A program made the position numbers and the translations under genes. The notes beneath the pieces are model-generated. The model searched no databases. It was given only the letters and a program-made list of their open reading frames with translations, and was not told the origin of the DNA. Of a stretch of DNA of 23,091 nucleotides, positions 6,551-14,542 are shown one piece after another; within the stretch, counting starts at the first letter, position 1, and each line of letters begins with the position of its first letter. Source of the stretch: JBCBXA01 sp039816825 (GTDB lineage: Bacteria > Pseudomonadota > Alphaproteobacteria > Rhizobiales > Rhizobiaceae); contig JBCBXA010000041.1 of assembly GCA_039816825.1 (NCBI GenBank), positions 1 through 23,091 of the forward strand. Reading direction: 5' to 3'.

Positions 6551-8590
6551 CTATGCGCTTCTACGGCGGCCGCCGCGCCGCTGGCGCGTGGCACCTTCTG
6601 CTGCGGGAGCCGATGTCGGCAAAGGGAGCTGCACAACCTCGCCAAGACGGGGGAATGGTTCGATCTTGTTCGGCAGAGCCATCGCATTCACGAAATGCTC
6701 CTGGAACTTCTCCTCCGTAGCCGTCTCGATCTTTTCGATGTTGCGGACGGTGCGCTCGATGGCTCTGCGGTGCTCCCGGTTGAGCAGCGCCATGCGCGCG
6801 CCGGTGCCGGCGGCGTTGCCAACCGCGCGCACCTTGTCCACGGCACAGTCCGGCACCAGGCCCAGGACGAGCGCATATTTGGGCTCAATGAAGGAGCCGA
6901 ACGCACCGGCCAAGCGCACCTGGTCGATGGTTCCTGTCTCCAGCCTGTCCATCAGAAGGCGCACGCCCGCATAAAGAGCCGCCTTGGCCAACTGGATCGC
7001 GCGCACATCGTTCTGGGTGACGGTGATGGCAGGTTGACCGTCTGCCGCCTCCCGCAGGACATAGGAGAATGTGCGGCCGTTGGGCACAATGCGTGGGCTC
7101 TTGGCCGCCAGTGTGCCGTCAATCACGCCGTCAGTGGTTATAATGCTCGAGAGAAACATCTCCGCGATGACTTCGATAATGCCTGATCCGCAGAGGCCGG
7201 TGACTCCATAGTCTTTTGCGGCTTCCGAGAAACCATCTTCATCGGACCATTGCTCGACGCCAATGATTCGAAATCTTGGCTCAAGCGTGTCGGCGTCGAT
7301 TCGCACGCGTTCGATTGCGCCGGGCGCGGCGCGCTGACCGGCCGAGATTTCCGCTCCTTCGAATGCCGGGCCTGTGGGGGACGAACAGGCGAGAAGCCTG
7401 TCTTTGTTGCCCAACACGATTTCCGCATTGGTGCCGACGTCGACCAGAAGCGTGATCTCGTCTTCGCGTTCGGGCGCCTCTGCCAGCGTTGCGGCGGCGG
7501 CATCTGCGCCCACATGGCCTGCGATGCACGGCAGCACATAGGCGCGAGCGCCGGTGTGGATGGGCAAGCCCAGCCCATTGGCGCGGACTGTGACCGCACC
7601 TGAAACCGCCAGCGCAAAAGGGGCTCCGCCCAGCTCGATGGGGTCGATGCCCAGGAACAAATGGTGCATCACCGGGTTGCCGACAAACACGGCGTCGATG
7701 ATGTCTGTTGGGTCGATATCGGCTTCCGAGCTGACTTCCTGAATCATCTCGCCCAGCGATGCCCGGACGGCCTCCGTCATTTTGGCAGGGCCATCTGGGT
7801 TCATCATGCCGTAGCTGACGCGGCTCATCAGGTCTTCGCCGAAGCGGATCTGGGGGTTCGGCGTGCCAGCACTGGCGATGATGTTGCCTGACAGCAGTGA
7901 CACCAGATGCATGGCAATTGTGGTTGAACCAATGTCGACGGCGATTCCATAAGCTTCGTTCTTCAGCCCCGGCCACAGGCCGATCACTTTCGGTCGGTCG
8001 CTGTCTCGGTCACGGTGGATGGCGGCGGTAACCGCCCAGTTGCCTTTGCGAAGAATGGGCTGAGCTGCAGCGTACAGCCGGAAATCGACCTCGGGGTCAG
8101 TGATGCCCCATTCTTCCTCTAGTGCCGCCAGCAGGCGGTCCACATCGCCCAGCGGCTTGTCCATGTCGGGTTCTTCCACCTCGACATAGCAAAGGCTCAC
8201 AGCCGGGTTGCGCTCGATGACACGCGTGTCGCCAGCCTTGCGAATCACCTGTGCCGCTACTGCGGAGCCAGCCGGAATGTCGATCACCACATCGCCCTGG
8301 ATGGTGGCTGAGCATGAGAGGCGGCGTCCTTCCTTCAGATCGCGCTTTTCGGCATAGCGCTGTTCTTTCGCGCCGAAGGGCGACAGATGATCGGCGGCGC
8401 TGGTGATGCCGTGCTTGGCGAACTCACCGCTCTCCACATCCACCTGGCAGCGCCCGCAAATGCCACGTCCGCCGCAAACGGACTCGACATAGACGCCCAG
8501 CTCACGCGCCGCGTCCAGCACCGGCGTCCCAACTGGGAACCTCCCGCGCTTGCCGGAGGGTGTGAAAATGACGAGGGGGTCTGCCGACAA
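6551..8590 (-). CDS. Corrinoid reductive activator (RACo/RamA type, 2Fe-2S and DUF4445)
   Basis: Predicted ATP-dependent protein that re-reduces accidentally oxidised Co(II) corrinoid to Co(I), so the methyl-transfer cycle can continue. It has 679 residues. The N-terminal 2Fe-2S ferredoxin domain has C39-x5-C45-x2-C48 (VCGGRGICGRC) and C93 (RLSCSA). The actin-like ATPase part begins at YGIAVDIGSTT (214-224), followed by the DUF4445 region with DVGTNAEIVLGN and GLCGSGIIE. This is the RACo layout rather than the methanogen RamA form with C-terminal 4Fe-4S clusters. The start is TTG 8590, preceded by AGAGGA; those bases also encode the last Arg-Gly of the upstream methyltransferase, so the genes are probably translationally coupled. 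The C-terminus ends in an Arg-rich tail, RQRRGGRRRSA, absent from the textbook family. Confidence 0.93.
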   Translation of the reverse strand: MSADPLVIFTPSGKRGRFPVGTPVLDAARELGVYVESVCGGRGICGRCQVDVESGEFAKHGITSAADHLSPFGAKEQRYAEKRDLKEGRRLSCSATIQGDVVIDIPAGSAVAAQVIRKAGDTRVIERNPAVSLCYVEVEEPDMDKPLGDVDRLLAALEEEWGITDPEVDFRLYAAAQPILRKGNWAVTAAIHRDRDSDRPKVIGLWPGLKNEAYGIAVDIGSTTIAMHLVSLLSGNIIASAGTPNPQIRFGEDLMSRVSYGMMNPDGPAKMTEAVRASLGEMIQEVSSEADIDPTDIIDAVFVGNPVMHHLFLGIDPIELGGAPFALAVSGAVTVRANGLGLPIHTGARAYVLPCIAGHVGADAAAATLAEAPEREDEITLLVDVGTNAEIVLGNKDRLLACSSPTGPAFEGAEISAGQRAAPGAIERVRIDADTLEPRFRIIGVEQWSDEDGFSEAAKDYGVTGLCGSGIIEVIAEMFLSSIITTDGVIDGTLAAKSPRIVPNGRTFSYVLREAADGQPAITVTQNDVRAIQLAKAALYAGVRLLMDRLETGTIDQVRLAGAFGSFIEPKYALVLGLVPDCAVDKVRAVGNAAGTGARMALLNREHRRAIERTVRNIEKIETATEEKFQEHFVNAMALPNKIEPFPRLGEVVQLPLPTSAPAAEGATRQRRGGRRRSA

Positions 8591-8596
8591 GTTGAG

Positions 8597-9553
8597 TTAT
8601 CCTCTGCGCGCCGCCCGACCACCACGACGGCCGCCTGCGCGGCCAGCTGGCGCTGCTGCATCGTTTGCGGGTGCTGCTCCACCAGCGGCGGCTGGCATGT
8701 GGTCGCGATACTTCATGATCCAGTTGGTGCAGTCCTTGTCGGTGCCCATCAGCACGTTGGCGGCGTCCACTGCTTCCATCTCCTGTGGACGCATCGGGTT
8801 CATGATGGCGCTGGTCATGCCCGACGCGATGGCCATGGGCAGGAAAGCGCCAGCAATGCCGTGGCGATGTGGCAGGCCGAAGGAGATGTTGGACGCTCCA
8901 CAGGTTGTGTTGACCTTCAGTTCCTCGCGGAGGCGGCGACACAGTGCGAACACCTGCAGGCCGGCAGTGCCCATGGCGCCGATGGGCATGACGAGGGGAT
9001 CGACCACGATGTCATGGGGCTTGATCCCATAATCGGCGGCGCGTTCCACGATCTTCTTGGCGACCGCAAAACGGACATCGGGATCCTCGGAAATGCCGGT
9101 CTCATCGTTGGAGATGGCCACCACGGGCACGTCGTATTTCGCGACCAGCGGCAGAATGGCTTCGAGTTTTTCTTCTTCGCCAGTGACGGAGTTCACCAGA
9201 GGGCGGCCCTGGGCCACTTTCAGCCCGGCTTCGATTGCGCCGGTCACGGACGAATCAATGCACAGAGGCGTGTCGGTAACGGACTGGACCACTTCCAGCG
9301 TCTTCACCATCAGGCTCGGTTCGGTGGCGTTCGGATCCACCGCTGTCACCCCGGCATTCACGTCGAGAATGGTGGCTCCGGCCCGAACCTGGGCCTCTGC
9401 GTCCGCACGCACGGTGTCGAAATTACCGTCGTTCATCTCTGCGGCCAGCTTCTTGCGGCCCGTCGGATTGATGCGCTCACCAATGACGGCAAATGGCTGG
9501 TCAAAGCCGATGATGACTTCCTTGGTCGGCGAGGCAACGATGGTGCGAGTCAT
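8597..9553 (-). CDS. Pterin-binding (DHPS-like) corrinoid:tetrahydrofolate methyltransferase
   Basis: Predicted to transfer the methyl group from the methylated corrinoid protein to tetrahydrofolate, in the MtgA/AcsE/MetH pterin-domain family. It has 318 residues from ATG 9553, with AGGA seven bases upstream; the open frame continues to 9694 without a ribosome site. The TIM-barrel pterin motifs are GERINPTG (25-32), ILDVNAG (62-68), LCIDSS (97-102) and NSVTGEEEK (121-129). The next gene, the activator, follows after seven bases, so these two form an operon. The last 32 residues are an Ala/Gly/Arg-rich extension ending GRAGGRRGGRAARRG, which is not part of the pterin barrel. It is divergent from metF. 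Confidence 0.92.
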   Translation of the reverse strand: MTRTIVASPTKEVIIGFDQPFAVIGERINPTGRKKLAAEMNDGNFDTVRADAEAQVRAGATILDVNAGVTAVDPNATEPSLMVKTLEVVQSVTDTPLCIDSSVTGAIEAGLKVAQGRPLVNSVTGEEEKLEAILPLVAKYDVPVVAISNDETGISEDPDVRFAVAKKIVERAADYGIKPHDIVVDPLVMPIGAMGTAGLQVFALCRRLREELKVNTTCGASNISFGLPHRHGIAGAFLPMAIASGMTSAIMNPMRPQEMEAVDAANVLMGTDKDCTNWIMKYRDHMPAAAGGAAPANDAAAPAGRAGGRRGGRAARRG

Positions 9554-9690
9554 GGGTGAGTCCTGAGCAAGATGATCCGAATGGAGCGCAACAATGGCCG
9601 AAGCGCAACGGCACCGGCACACCGCCCGCGACCCGTCATGGCGCATAAACGGCGCGGGGGCGGCTTTGCCTCGATTTTCAGTGCCCGTCA

Positions 9691-9735
9691 ACATTACATA
9701 ATAAAATCTTTATATAACACTTTACTTATTGTTTG
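9691..9735. promoter_or_regulatory. AT-rich divergent promoter region between the pterin methyltransferase and metF
   Basis: Within the 9554-9781 intergenic region this 45-base stretch is nearly all A/T and contains the octamer palindrome TTATATAA (9710-9717), then CTTATTGTTTG. A similar order of elements (TTATATAA, about ten bases, then CTTATATTTGTT) occurs before the BHMT-like gene at 17453-17479. The rest of the intergenic region is ordinary GC-rich DNA. Likely -10/-35 region for one or both directions, or a shared regulator site. Confidence 0.45.
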
Positions 9736-9781
9736 AGTTCCGCCATGTTTGGGACACCAAACCCCAATCGCAAGGTGGCCT

Positions 9782-10750
9782 ATGACCGAGCAGACCAAGA
9801 TCACAGCTTCCGGCATTCAAGTCTTAGGGGTGGACGCGAGCGTTCGGTCGTTGCGCGCCGCTGGACAGGGGCCCCTCAAGAAAGGCTCGTTCAGCTATGA
9901 GTACTTTCCTGCCAAGACTGAGAAGGGCCTCAAAAGACTGGTGGAAACAGCTTCGAGCTTGAGCGTTCAGGGCCCCGGCTTTCAGTCTGTCACCTTTGGG
10001 ACAAGCGATGACGATCAGTCGGCGGTCTTTCTGACTGCTCGAACCATTGAGGCGTTGGGAGCGACCGATGTTCCCACACTGAGCCATCTGGCGCTGGCCC
10101 ATGAGACACGTCGAGACATCGTTGCATACATCGACGCTCTGGCCTGGAATGGCGCGCGGAGCTTCCTGGCTTTGCGCGGTGACGGAGATATCAAGTCACC
10201 GGATGAGTCGTTCGCCAGCGTTGTTGATCTGGTGGAGACGATCGATCAGCGGCATGGCGACCAATTGTCTGGTGGTATTGGCGTTGCCTGCTATCCCGAA
10301 ACGCACCCTCTTGCCGCATCTCCGGAGGCAGACCTAGAGGCGCTTTTGGACAAGCAGCAGGCCGGAGCAACCTATGCGATCGGTCAGTTTTGTTTTGATG
10401 CCGAGACCTGGTTTGGATTTGTCAGCCGTGCGCGGGCATTTGGGATCACGATGGATCTCTATCCGGGTATCATGCCCATCCATGATCTGGAGCGGCTGAA
10501 GACCTTTGCGGAGCGTTGCGGTTCAAGTGTGCCGGAATTCGTGGTGGACGCGTTTGAGTGCGCCACTTGGCAAAATCCGTACGACGTGGCTGCAGGCCTG
10601 CTACGCGAGCAGGTGACTGCGCTTGCCGAAGGTGGCGTGGACCACATTCACATCTACACGCTGAACAAGGCTGAACTGGCTGGAATAGCCGCCGAGACGT
10701 TCAAGGAGGCTGTGGAACGTCGCGAAAACAGCGGCCGTCAGGTGGCTTAA
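9782..10750 (+). CDS. metF: Methylenetetrahydrofolate reductase (MetF)
   Basis: Interconverts methylene-THF and methyl-THF. In this setting it probably runs toward methylene-THF to oxidise methyl groups released from betaine. It has 322 residues from ATG 9782, with AAGGTGG five bases upstream; the frame's earlier start at 9749 lacks one. Family motifs are present: FSYEYFPAKT near residue 40 (catalytic Glu region), SVTFGTSDDD, FLALRGDGD (the flavin-contacting LRGD), IGVACYPETHP and IGQFCFDAETWFGF, then DLYPGIMPI. It lacks the long regulatory domain of eukaryotic forms. It is divergent from the methyltransferase/activator operon, and its stop overlaps the stop of the second MTHFR-like gene on the other strand by a few bases (TTAA at 10747-10750). 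Confidence 0.9.
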   Translation: MTEQTKITASGIQVLGVDASVRSLRAAGQGPLKKGSFSYEYFPAKTEKGLKRLVETASSLSVQGPGFQSVTFGTSDDDQSAVFLTARTIEALGATDVPTLSHLALAHETRRDIVAYIDALAWNGARSFLALRGDGDIKSPDESFASVVDLVETIDQRHGDQLSGGIGVACYPETHPLAASPEADLEALLDKQQAGATYAIGQFCFDAETWFGFVSRARAFGITMDLYPGIMPIHDLERLKTFAERCGSSVPEFVVDAFECATWQNPYDVAAGLLREQVTALAEGGVDHIHIYTLNKAELAGIAAETFKEAVERRENSGRQVA

Positions 10751-11613
10751 GCGCCAGCGGCGCTTTCTGAAGCTTCAACCGCATTCGGCCAGCTTCCGCG
10801 TTCGCGCAGCCAGTCAGCCGATTTTGCAATTCCACCAAACGGGAAGACGTGCAACTGCTTGATCGGGCCATCAGGGTTCGCCAGAGCGTGAGCCTCGATG
10901 GGGCCTACGACGCCTTCCGGCGAATGTGTTGTGGCCAGAGCGGTGAGCTTGCCGACATTCTTGCGGAGAAATTGCAGTGAGTTGCCAACGCCGCACATTG
11001 CGGCGAACTTGATCAGGGTAGGCAGCTTTGCGGGCCCCGCCACACCAAGGTGGACAGGCAAATCGATGCCTTGGGAGGGTAGGGCTTCCGCCCATCTGAT
11101 GAATGTTGCTGCGTCAAATCCGAACTGCGTCACGATCCGAAAGTCAGCGTCAGAACGATTGGCCAGCGCCTGTTTGGCCGACAAGGCTTCGCGCTCAACC
11201 TGATGGTTGAAGTCAGGCGAACCTTCCGGGTGACCAGCGATGCCGACATGCTTGATGCCATTGCGGTCAACGGCGCCGGTCTCGAGGGCTTCCATTGTGG
11301 ATGAAACGGAGCCCACCTGCGCGTCCGGGCTGCCGCCAATGACCAGAATTTCCGATGCTCCGCCTTCCTGCGAGTAGCGGGCCAATTTGGTCTCAAAGTC
11401 CGCTGTGTCGACCAAGCGACGTGCCGCCACATGCGGAACTGCTGTGTAGCCCAGGTCTGTCACCCTGCGCACGCCAGCCGCCATTTGCTCGGTATCATGC
11501 GTGCCCACATCGGTGATGTAGACCCTTGCCTGCGGCGCAAACAGACCTGGCAGCGCTTCGCTCTCAATGGCCTGTTTGGGGGAAATTTCGATGGAAGCTG
11601 GCAGATGATCCAT
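10747..11613 (-). CDS. Diverged MTHFR-like protein
   Basis: A 288-residue protein resembling methylenetetrahydrofolate reductase but clearly diverged. The start ATG 11613 has GGAG seven bases upstream. IEISPK at 8-13 corresponds to the FEFFPPK motif and keeps the Glu (E9). VPHVAAR, GIAGHPEGSPDF and RIVTQFGFDAATF match the HLT, GYPEGH and FDxxxF regions. The LRGD motif is replaced by VIGGSPDAQ, so the flavin or folate contact there must differ. It lies at the end of a minus-strand series with the DUF1638, ExoD and PF13769 genes and is convergent with the canonical metF. It may be a second reductase, or an enzyme for another folate or methyl carrier. Membership of the superfamily is fairly certain; the reaction is not. 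Confidence 0.8.
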   Translation of the reverse strand: MDHLPASIEISPKQAIESEALPGLFAPQARVYITDVGTHDTEQMAAGVRRVTDLGYTAVPHVAARRLVDTADFETKLARYSQEGGASEILVIGGSPDAQVGSVSSTMEALETGAVDRNGIKHVGIAGHPEGSPDFNHQVEREALSAKQALANRSDADFRIVTQFGFDAATFIRWAEALPSQGIDLPVHLGVAGPAKLPTLIKFAAMCGVGNSLQFLRKNVGKLTALATTHSPEGVVGPIEAHALANPDGPIKQLHVFPFGGIAKSADWLRERGSWPNAVEASESAAGA

Positions 11614-11650
11614 GGTCCGACTCCGCAATATGGCAACGCGCCGGTGCGCT

Positions 11651-11672
11651 GTTGAGGAACTATGCACTCAAC
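11651..11672. promoter_or_regulatory. Inverted repeat upstream of the diverged MTHFR-like gene
   Basis: GTTGAG and CTCAAC are perfect 6-base inverted arms around ten bases, about 40 bases upstream of the MTHFR-like start and in the 115-base gap after the PF13769 gene. It could be an operator or an mRNA leader hairpin; nothing identifies the regulator. Confidence 0.25.
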
Positions 11673-11728
11673 TGGCGACCAATATACCAAATGTCCGCGA
11701 CAGCGCCACGCAGATTTGCGACCTGTTT

Positions 11729-12031
11729 TCAGCTCGGATCGCGGCCCTCATTGGCAATGAGCGCCTTTAGTCGCTCCTTGTCATAGTCCGCTTCCAATTG
11801 GTCTGCAGCGGCCTGAGCGGCTTCTTCCATATCACCATCAACGGCCTCGGGATCACCCTTGCGCCATTCGGCCAGATAGGCATCTGAGTCTTTGGCTCCA
11901 ACACGCATGGCGCACATGTCGATGGCTTCGATGAAACGCTTGGAGAGTTCCCTTTTCGCGGAAACACGGCGCTCGCGGACGATCACTTGAGCGGGGATGT
12001 CGCGCCAGTAGACGATGGTTCTTTGCGCCAT
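11729..12031 (-). CDS. PF13769 'virulence factor' family small protein
   Basis: A 100-residue, probably cytoplasmic protein with no signal peptide or membrane segment. IVYWRDIPAQVIV at the N-terminus and the strongly acidic, Ala-rich helical C-terminal half (DMEEAAQAAADQLEADYDKE) match the alphaproteobacterial family named Virulence_fact. The name is historical; no function is established that I know of. It sits 29 bases after ExoD and before the MTHFR-like gene, on the same strand. Having it inside a C1/corrinoid cluster suggests a role linked to methyl-group metabolism, but that is inference. Confidence 0.72.
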   Translation of the reverse strand: MAQRTIVYWRDIPAQVIVRERRVSAKRELSKRFIEAIDMCAMRVGAKDSDAYLAEWRKGDPEAVDGDMEEAAQAAADQLEADYDKERLKALIANEGRDPS

Positions 12032-12060
12032 GTAGTCCTCGGAATGTTAGCAGTTGGTTC

Positions 12061-12831
12061 CTAAAGGCCGAACCAGGCCATGAAGCCGGCTGATGCCTGC
12101 CACGCAAAGAACACCACCACTGCTGCGATGCTGATGGCAAGCCCGGAGACGAGTGCGGCGACACCGATCCACAGTCCATCACGCTGGGAGAGCGCAGCAC
12201 CGAAAAAAGCGCAGCCAAAGGCGGGAAGCCAGTTGCCAAACGGAATGGGCAGAACAACCGTTACTGCCGTCACAAAGCAGAAAATGTAGACCGCCCTGAG
12301 CATCCATGGATTGTTTCGGAACAGCATCCAATATCTTGGCTTCACGCGCCTTTCGATGCGGCGGAGTATGGGAAGTCCCTTGGCCAGCAATTCGTTGTAG
12401 CGTCTGCCGGACACCGCTCTGCGGGTCAAAAATCCTGGCAACCAGATCTGGTCCCTGCCGAGCATCATCTGCCATGTGATGATGGTGATGGGCATGCCCA
12501 GCAGCACGGTTGTGAACGGTGGAAAGGGCAGTAGGCAGGGAATGGAGAACACCAACAGGAACGCGCCGAAAGAGCGATCGCGCAGCGCGTGGGCCAGATC
12601 TCCTATGGAGACTCGCTCCCGGCCTTCCGCTCCCAGGTCCACAAAGATCTCCGACAGGGTTCTGGGCGGACGCGGATGTTGTGTTTCTTCTGCCACGGCA
12701 TCAGTTTCCAGCGTGACAGGTTCCAGGCCATCGAGATGGCGGTCTGCTTGGTCCTTTGGAACTTGAAAATTCAACGCTCGCCTCGAATGGCGCCCGAATG
12801 GCGCTTGTGTGCGGCTTTGATGGTGCCACAC
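12061..12831 (-). CDS. exoD: ExoD-family membrane protein
   Basis: A 256-residue inner-membrane protein of the ExoD family, named for Sinorhizobium exopolysaccharide and alkaline-tolerance mutants; the biochemical role is unknown. RTLSEIFVDLGAEGRERVSIGDLAHALRDRSFGAFLLVFSIPCLLPFPP is the recognisable ExoD N-terminal region. Several hydrophobic segments follow, including AVYIFCFVTAVTVVLPIPFG and two near the C-terminus. The start GTG 12831 has AAAGG five bases upstream; an in-frame TTG at 12774 would give a shorter N-terminus and is possible. It is flanked on the same strand by the DUF1638 gene (about 60 bases) and the PF13769 gene (29 bases), so cotranscription is likely. It is the odd member of this cluster, with no obvious part in methyl transfer. 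Confidence 0.82.
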   Translation of the reverse strand: MWHHQSRTQAPFGRHSRRALNFQVPKDQADRHLDGLEPVTLETDAVAEETQHPRPPRTLSEIFVDLGAEGRERVSIGDLAHALRDRSFGAFLLVFSIPCLLPFPPFTTVLLGMPITIITWQMMLGRDQIWLPGFLTRRAVSGRRYNELLAKGLPILRRIERRVKPRYWMLFRNNPWMLRAVYIFCFVTAVTVVLPIPFGNWLPAFGCAFFGAALSQRDGLWIGVAALVSGLAISIAAVVVFFAWQASAGFMAWFGL

Positions 12832-12891
12832 CGTGACCTTTACAAGACAAGCTTAACGATTTTCTTTGCGAACTTGCCCAGGGTTAGGACC

Positions 12892-13524
12892 CTAGGACGG
12901 TTGAGCCAGAACTTTGAGTTCCGCTGTGAGGTCTCCGAAACCGGTGAACCGCCGTTCGAACGCCAAGCCAAGCTGTTCTGCCGCGGCAGCCGCTCGCTTT
13001 GTCAGTTCGTCGTCGTCCGTCTGTGCCAAAAAGACGAGTTTTTCATAGTGGCCGAAATAGCTGTCCCGCAGTTCGGGATGTCTGTCCAGGCCAAGCGGCC
13101 GTGTAACGAATGCATCGAACTGCCGAGCCAGAAAGTCGGTTAGATAAAATGCCGTAAACTCATTCTCCGACAAGTCTGAAAAGGCCTGATTGCCGCTGAA
13201 GAAACTGTAGCAATGCGGACCCTGCAGGCGACCGACACCGTGCTTCTCGCATACTTTGTCCAGCAAGCCGCCGGTTCCGCAATCCGCATACCCGACAAAG
13301 ATGGAAGTAAAACCTTCTTCTCGCGCTTCCAGAACGGCCTTCTCAACCGCTGCCGGTATTTCCTGCGGGCTGTTGTGGAGGATGGCGGGCAGGCAGATCA
13401 GGTCGATATGGCCGAGTGCGGCCTGCGCCTTGATGGCAAGGGTCTCTGATGCGATGGCTCCACAAGCGATCAAACGCACCGCCTGTGCTGGGTCGCAGTT
13501 CGCGCGCTGGTGCCGCTCACCCAC
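12892..13524 (-). CDS. DUF1638 protein
   Basis: A 210-residue soluble protein of the DUF1638 family. RLIACGAIASE near the N-terminus, LPAILHNSPQEIP, GYADCGTGG and GPHCYSFFSG are the family signatures, with three conserved-looking Cys in Gly-rich settings that could bind metal or a cluster. The family is known from methanogens, where it often lies beside methylamine methyltransferase genes, and from alphaproteobacteria; its function is unestablished. Here it lies near the corrinoid protein and in the same direction. The start GTG 13524 has a GGAG ten bases upstream, a long spacing, so a slightly later start is possible. An accessory role for corrinoid methyltransferases is a reasonable inference. 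Confidence 0.85.
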   Translation of the reverse strand: MGERHQRANCDPAQAVRLIACGAIASETLAIKAQAALGHIDLICLPAILHNSPQEIPAAVEKAVLEAREEGFTSIFVGYADCGTGGLLDKVCEKHGVGRLQGPHCYSFFSGNQAFSDLSENEFTAFYLTDFLARQFDAFVTRPLGLDRHPELRDSYFGHYEKLVFLAQTDDDELTKRAAAAAEQLGLAFERRFTGFGDLTAELKVLAQPS

Positions 13525-13621
13525 GGGTCTGCAACTCCGGGCGCGCTATATCTCTGTGTCGAAGCGTCATCTTTGAACTAGCCATGCTTCAGGCGCTTTT
13601 GCGTGGTCCTCTCGAGAGGCC

Positions 13622-13816
13622 ATGACACGAATTTCCATCACATTGCTGATTGCGGGCAGCTTTACCGCAACCGCTTGTACCGTTCCAACGACCAGCGATG
13701 TCAGGACCGGAGCGACGCAAACCGCCGCTACCATCGACAATCGCTTGAACGGCGAGCAATCGTTGCCGGCTGATGTGCGGGCGCCCAGGCAACGGCCGCC
13801 CGCCACCATCAATTAG
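13622..13816 (+). CDS. Possible small lipoprotein
   Basis: A 64-residue frame with a hydrophobic N-terminus (ISITLLIAGSFTATAC) ending in a Cys at residue 19 that could be a lipobox, although the position three before the Cys is Ala rather than the usual Leu. The remainder is Thr/Pro/Arg-rich and low in complexity. GAGAGG lies only two bases before the ATG, too close for a good ribosome site. It is on the strand opposite both neighbours, and its stop is just one base from the stop of the corrinoid protein gene. No homologue is recognised. The alternative is that this 293-base gap is simply non-coding. Confidence 0.45.
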   Translation: MTRISITLLIAGSFTATACTVPTTSDVRTGATQTAATIDNRLNGEQSLPADVRAPRQRPPATIN

Positions 13817-13817
13817 G

Positions 13818-14519
13818 TTACGCCGTGGGCCGTTGATTGTGGCGGCGGTTCATAAAGTCTCTCGCAGTGTCCACGGCCACAGCGGCGTCACGGCAATAGG
13901 CGTCAGCGCCCACAGCCATACCGAACTCTTCGTTCAGCGGCGCGCCGCCCACCAGCACCACAAAGTCGTCCCGAAGGCCCTTTTCCTTGAGGGTGTCGAT
14001 GACGACTTTCATATAGGGCATCGTGGTGGTGAGAAGCGCTGACATGCCCAGAATGTCGGGTTTGTGCTCTTCGATGGCTTCCAGATAGTCGGATACGTCA
14101 TTGTTGATGCCGATATCGACCACGTCAAAGCCGGCACCTTCCATCATCATCCCCACCAGGTTCTTGCCGATGTCGTGGATGTCTCCTTTGACGGTCCCAA
14201 TGACCATGGAGCCCAGCTTTGGAGCGCCAGTCTCTGCGAGCAGAGGGCGCAGAATGTTCATTCCAGCCTTCATGGAGTTGGCGGCAAGCAGCACTTCGGG
14301 AACAAACAGAATGCCGTCTCGAAAGTCTTCGCCAACGATGGCCATCCCGGAGACAAGAGCCTCGGTGAGCACTTTGTACGGAGCCCAGCCTCGCTCAAGC
14401 AAGATCTCTGTGCCTTCAACAACCTCCTCTTTCAAACCGTCATACAGATCGTCATGCATCTGCTGAACGAGATCATCATTCGAGAGTTCTGAGAGGATGA
14501 TTTCTTCTTCGTCGGACAT
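13818..14519 (-). CDS. Corrinoid (B12-binding) methyl-carrier protein, MttC/MtgC type
   Basis: Carries the methyl group on a corrinoid cofactor between the MttB-type methyltransferase and the pterin methyltransferase. It has 233 residues from ATG 14519, with GGAG six bases upstream; an earlier in-frame ATG at 14531 overlaps that site. The N-terminal helical cap domain, about 10-95, is followed by the Rossmann B12 domain with GDIHDIGKNLV (112-122), where H115 is the lower axial cobalt ligand, then SALLTTT and GGAPLNEEFG. This is the MtaC/MttC/MetH layout. Length is normal (about 210-240). It is divergent from the MttB-family gene, its expected partner. The C-terminus RRHNQRPTA is mildly basic. 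Confidence 0.94.
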   Translation of the reverse strand: MSDEEEIILSELSNDDLVQQMHDDLYDGLKEEVVEGTEILLERGWAPYKVLTEALVSGMAIVGEDFRDGILFVPEVLLAANSMKAGMNILRPLLAETGAPKLGSMVIGTVKGDIHDIGKNLVGMMMEGAGFDVVDIGINNDVSDYLEAIEEHKPDILGMSALLTTTMPYMKVVIDTLKEKGLRDDFVVLVGGAPLNEEFGMAVGADAYCRDAAVAVDTARDFMNRRHNQRPTA

Positions 14520-14542
14520 GAAGGTCTCCAAACCCGGGTAAT

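Noticed and set aside
8387..9559. Plus-strand frame of 390 codons
   Set aside because: It lies wholly antisense to the activator and pterin methyltransferase genes, and its His/Cys/Gly-rich product resembles no protein family.
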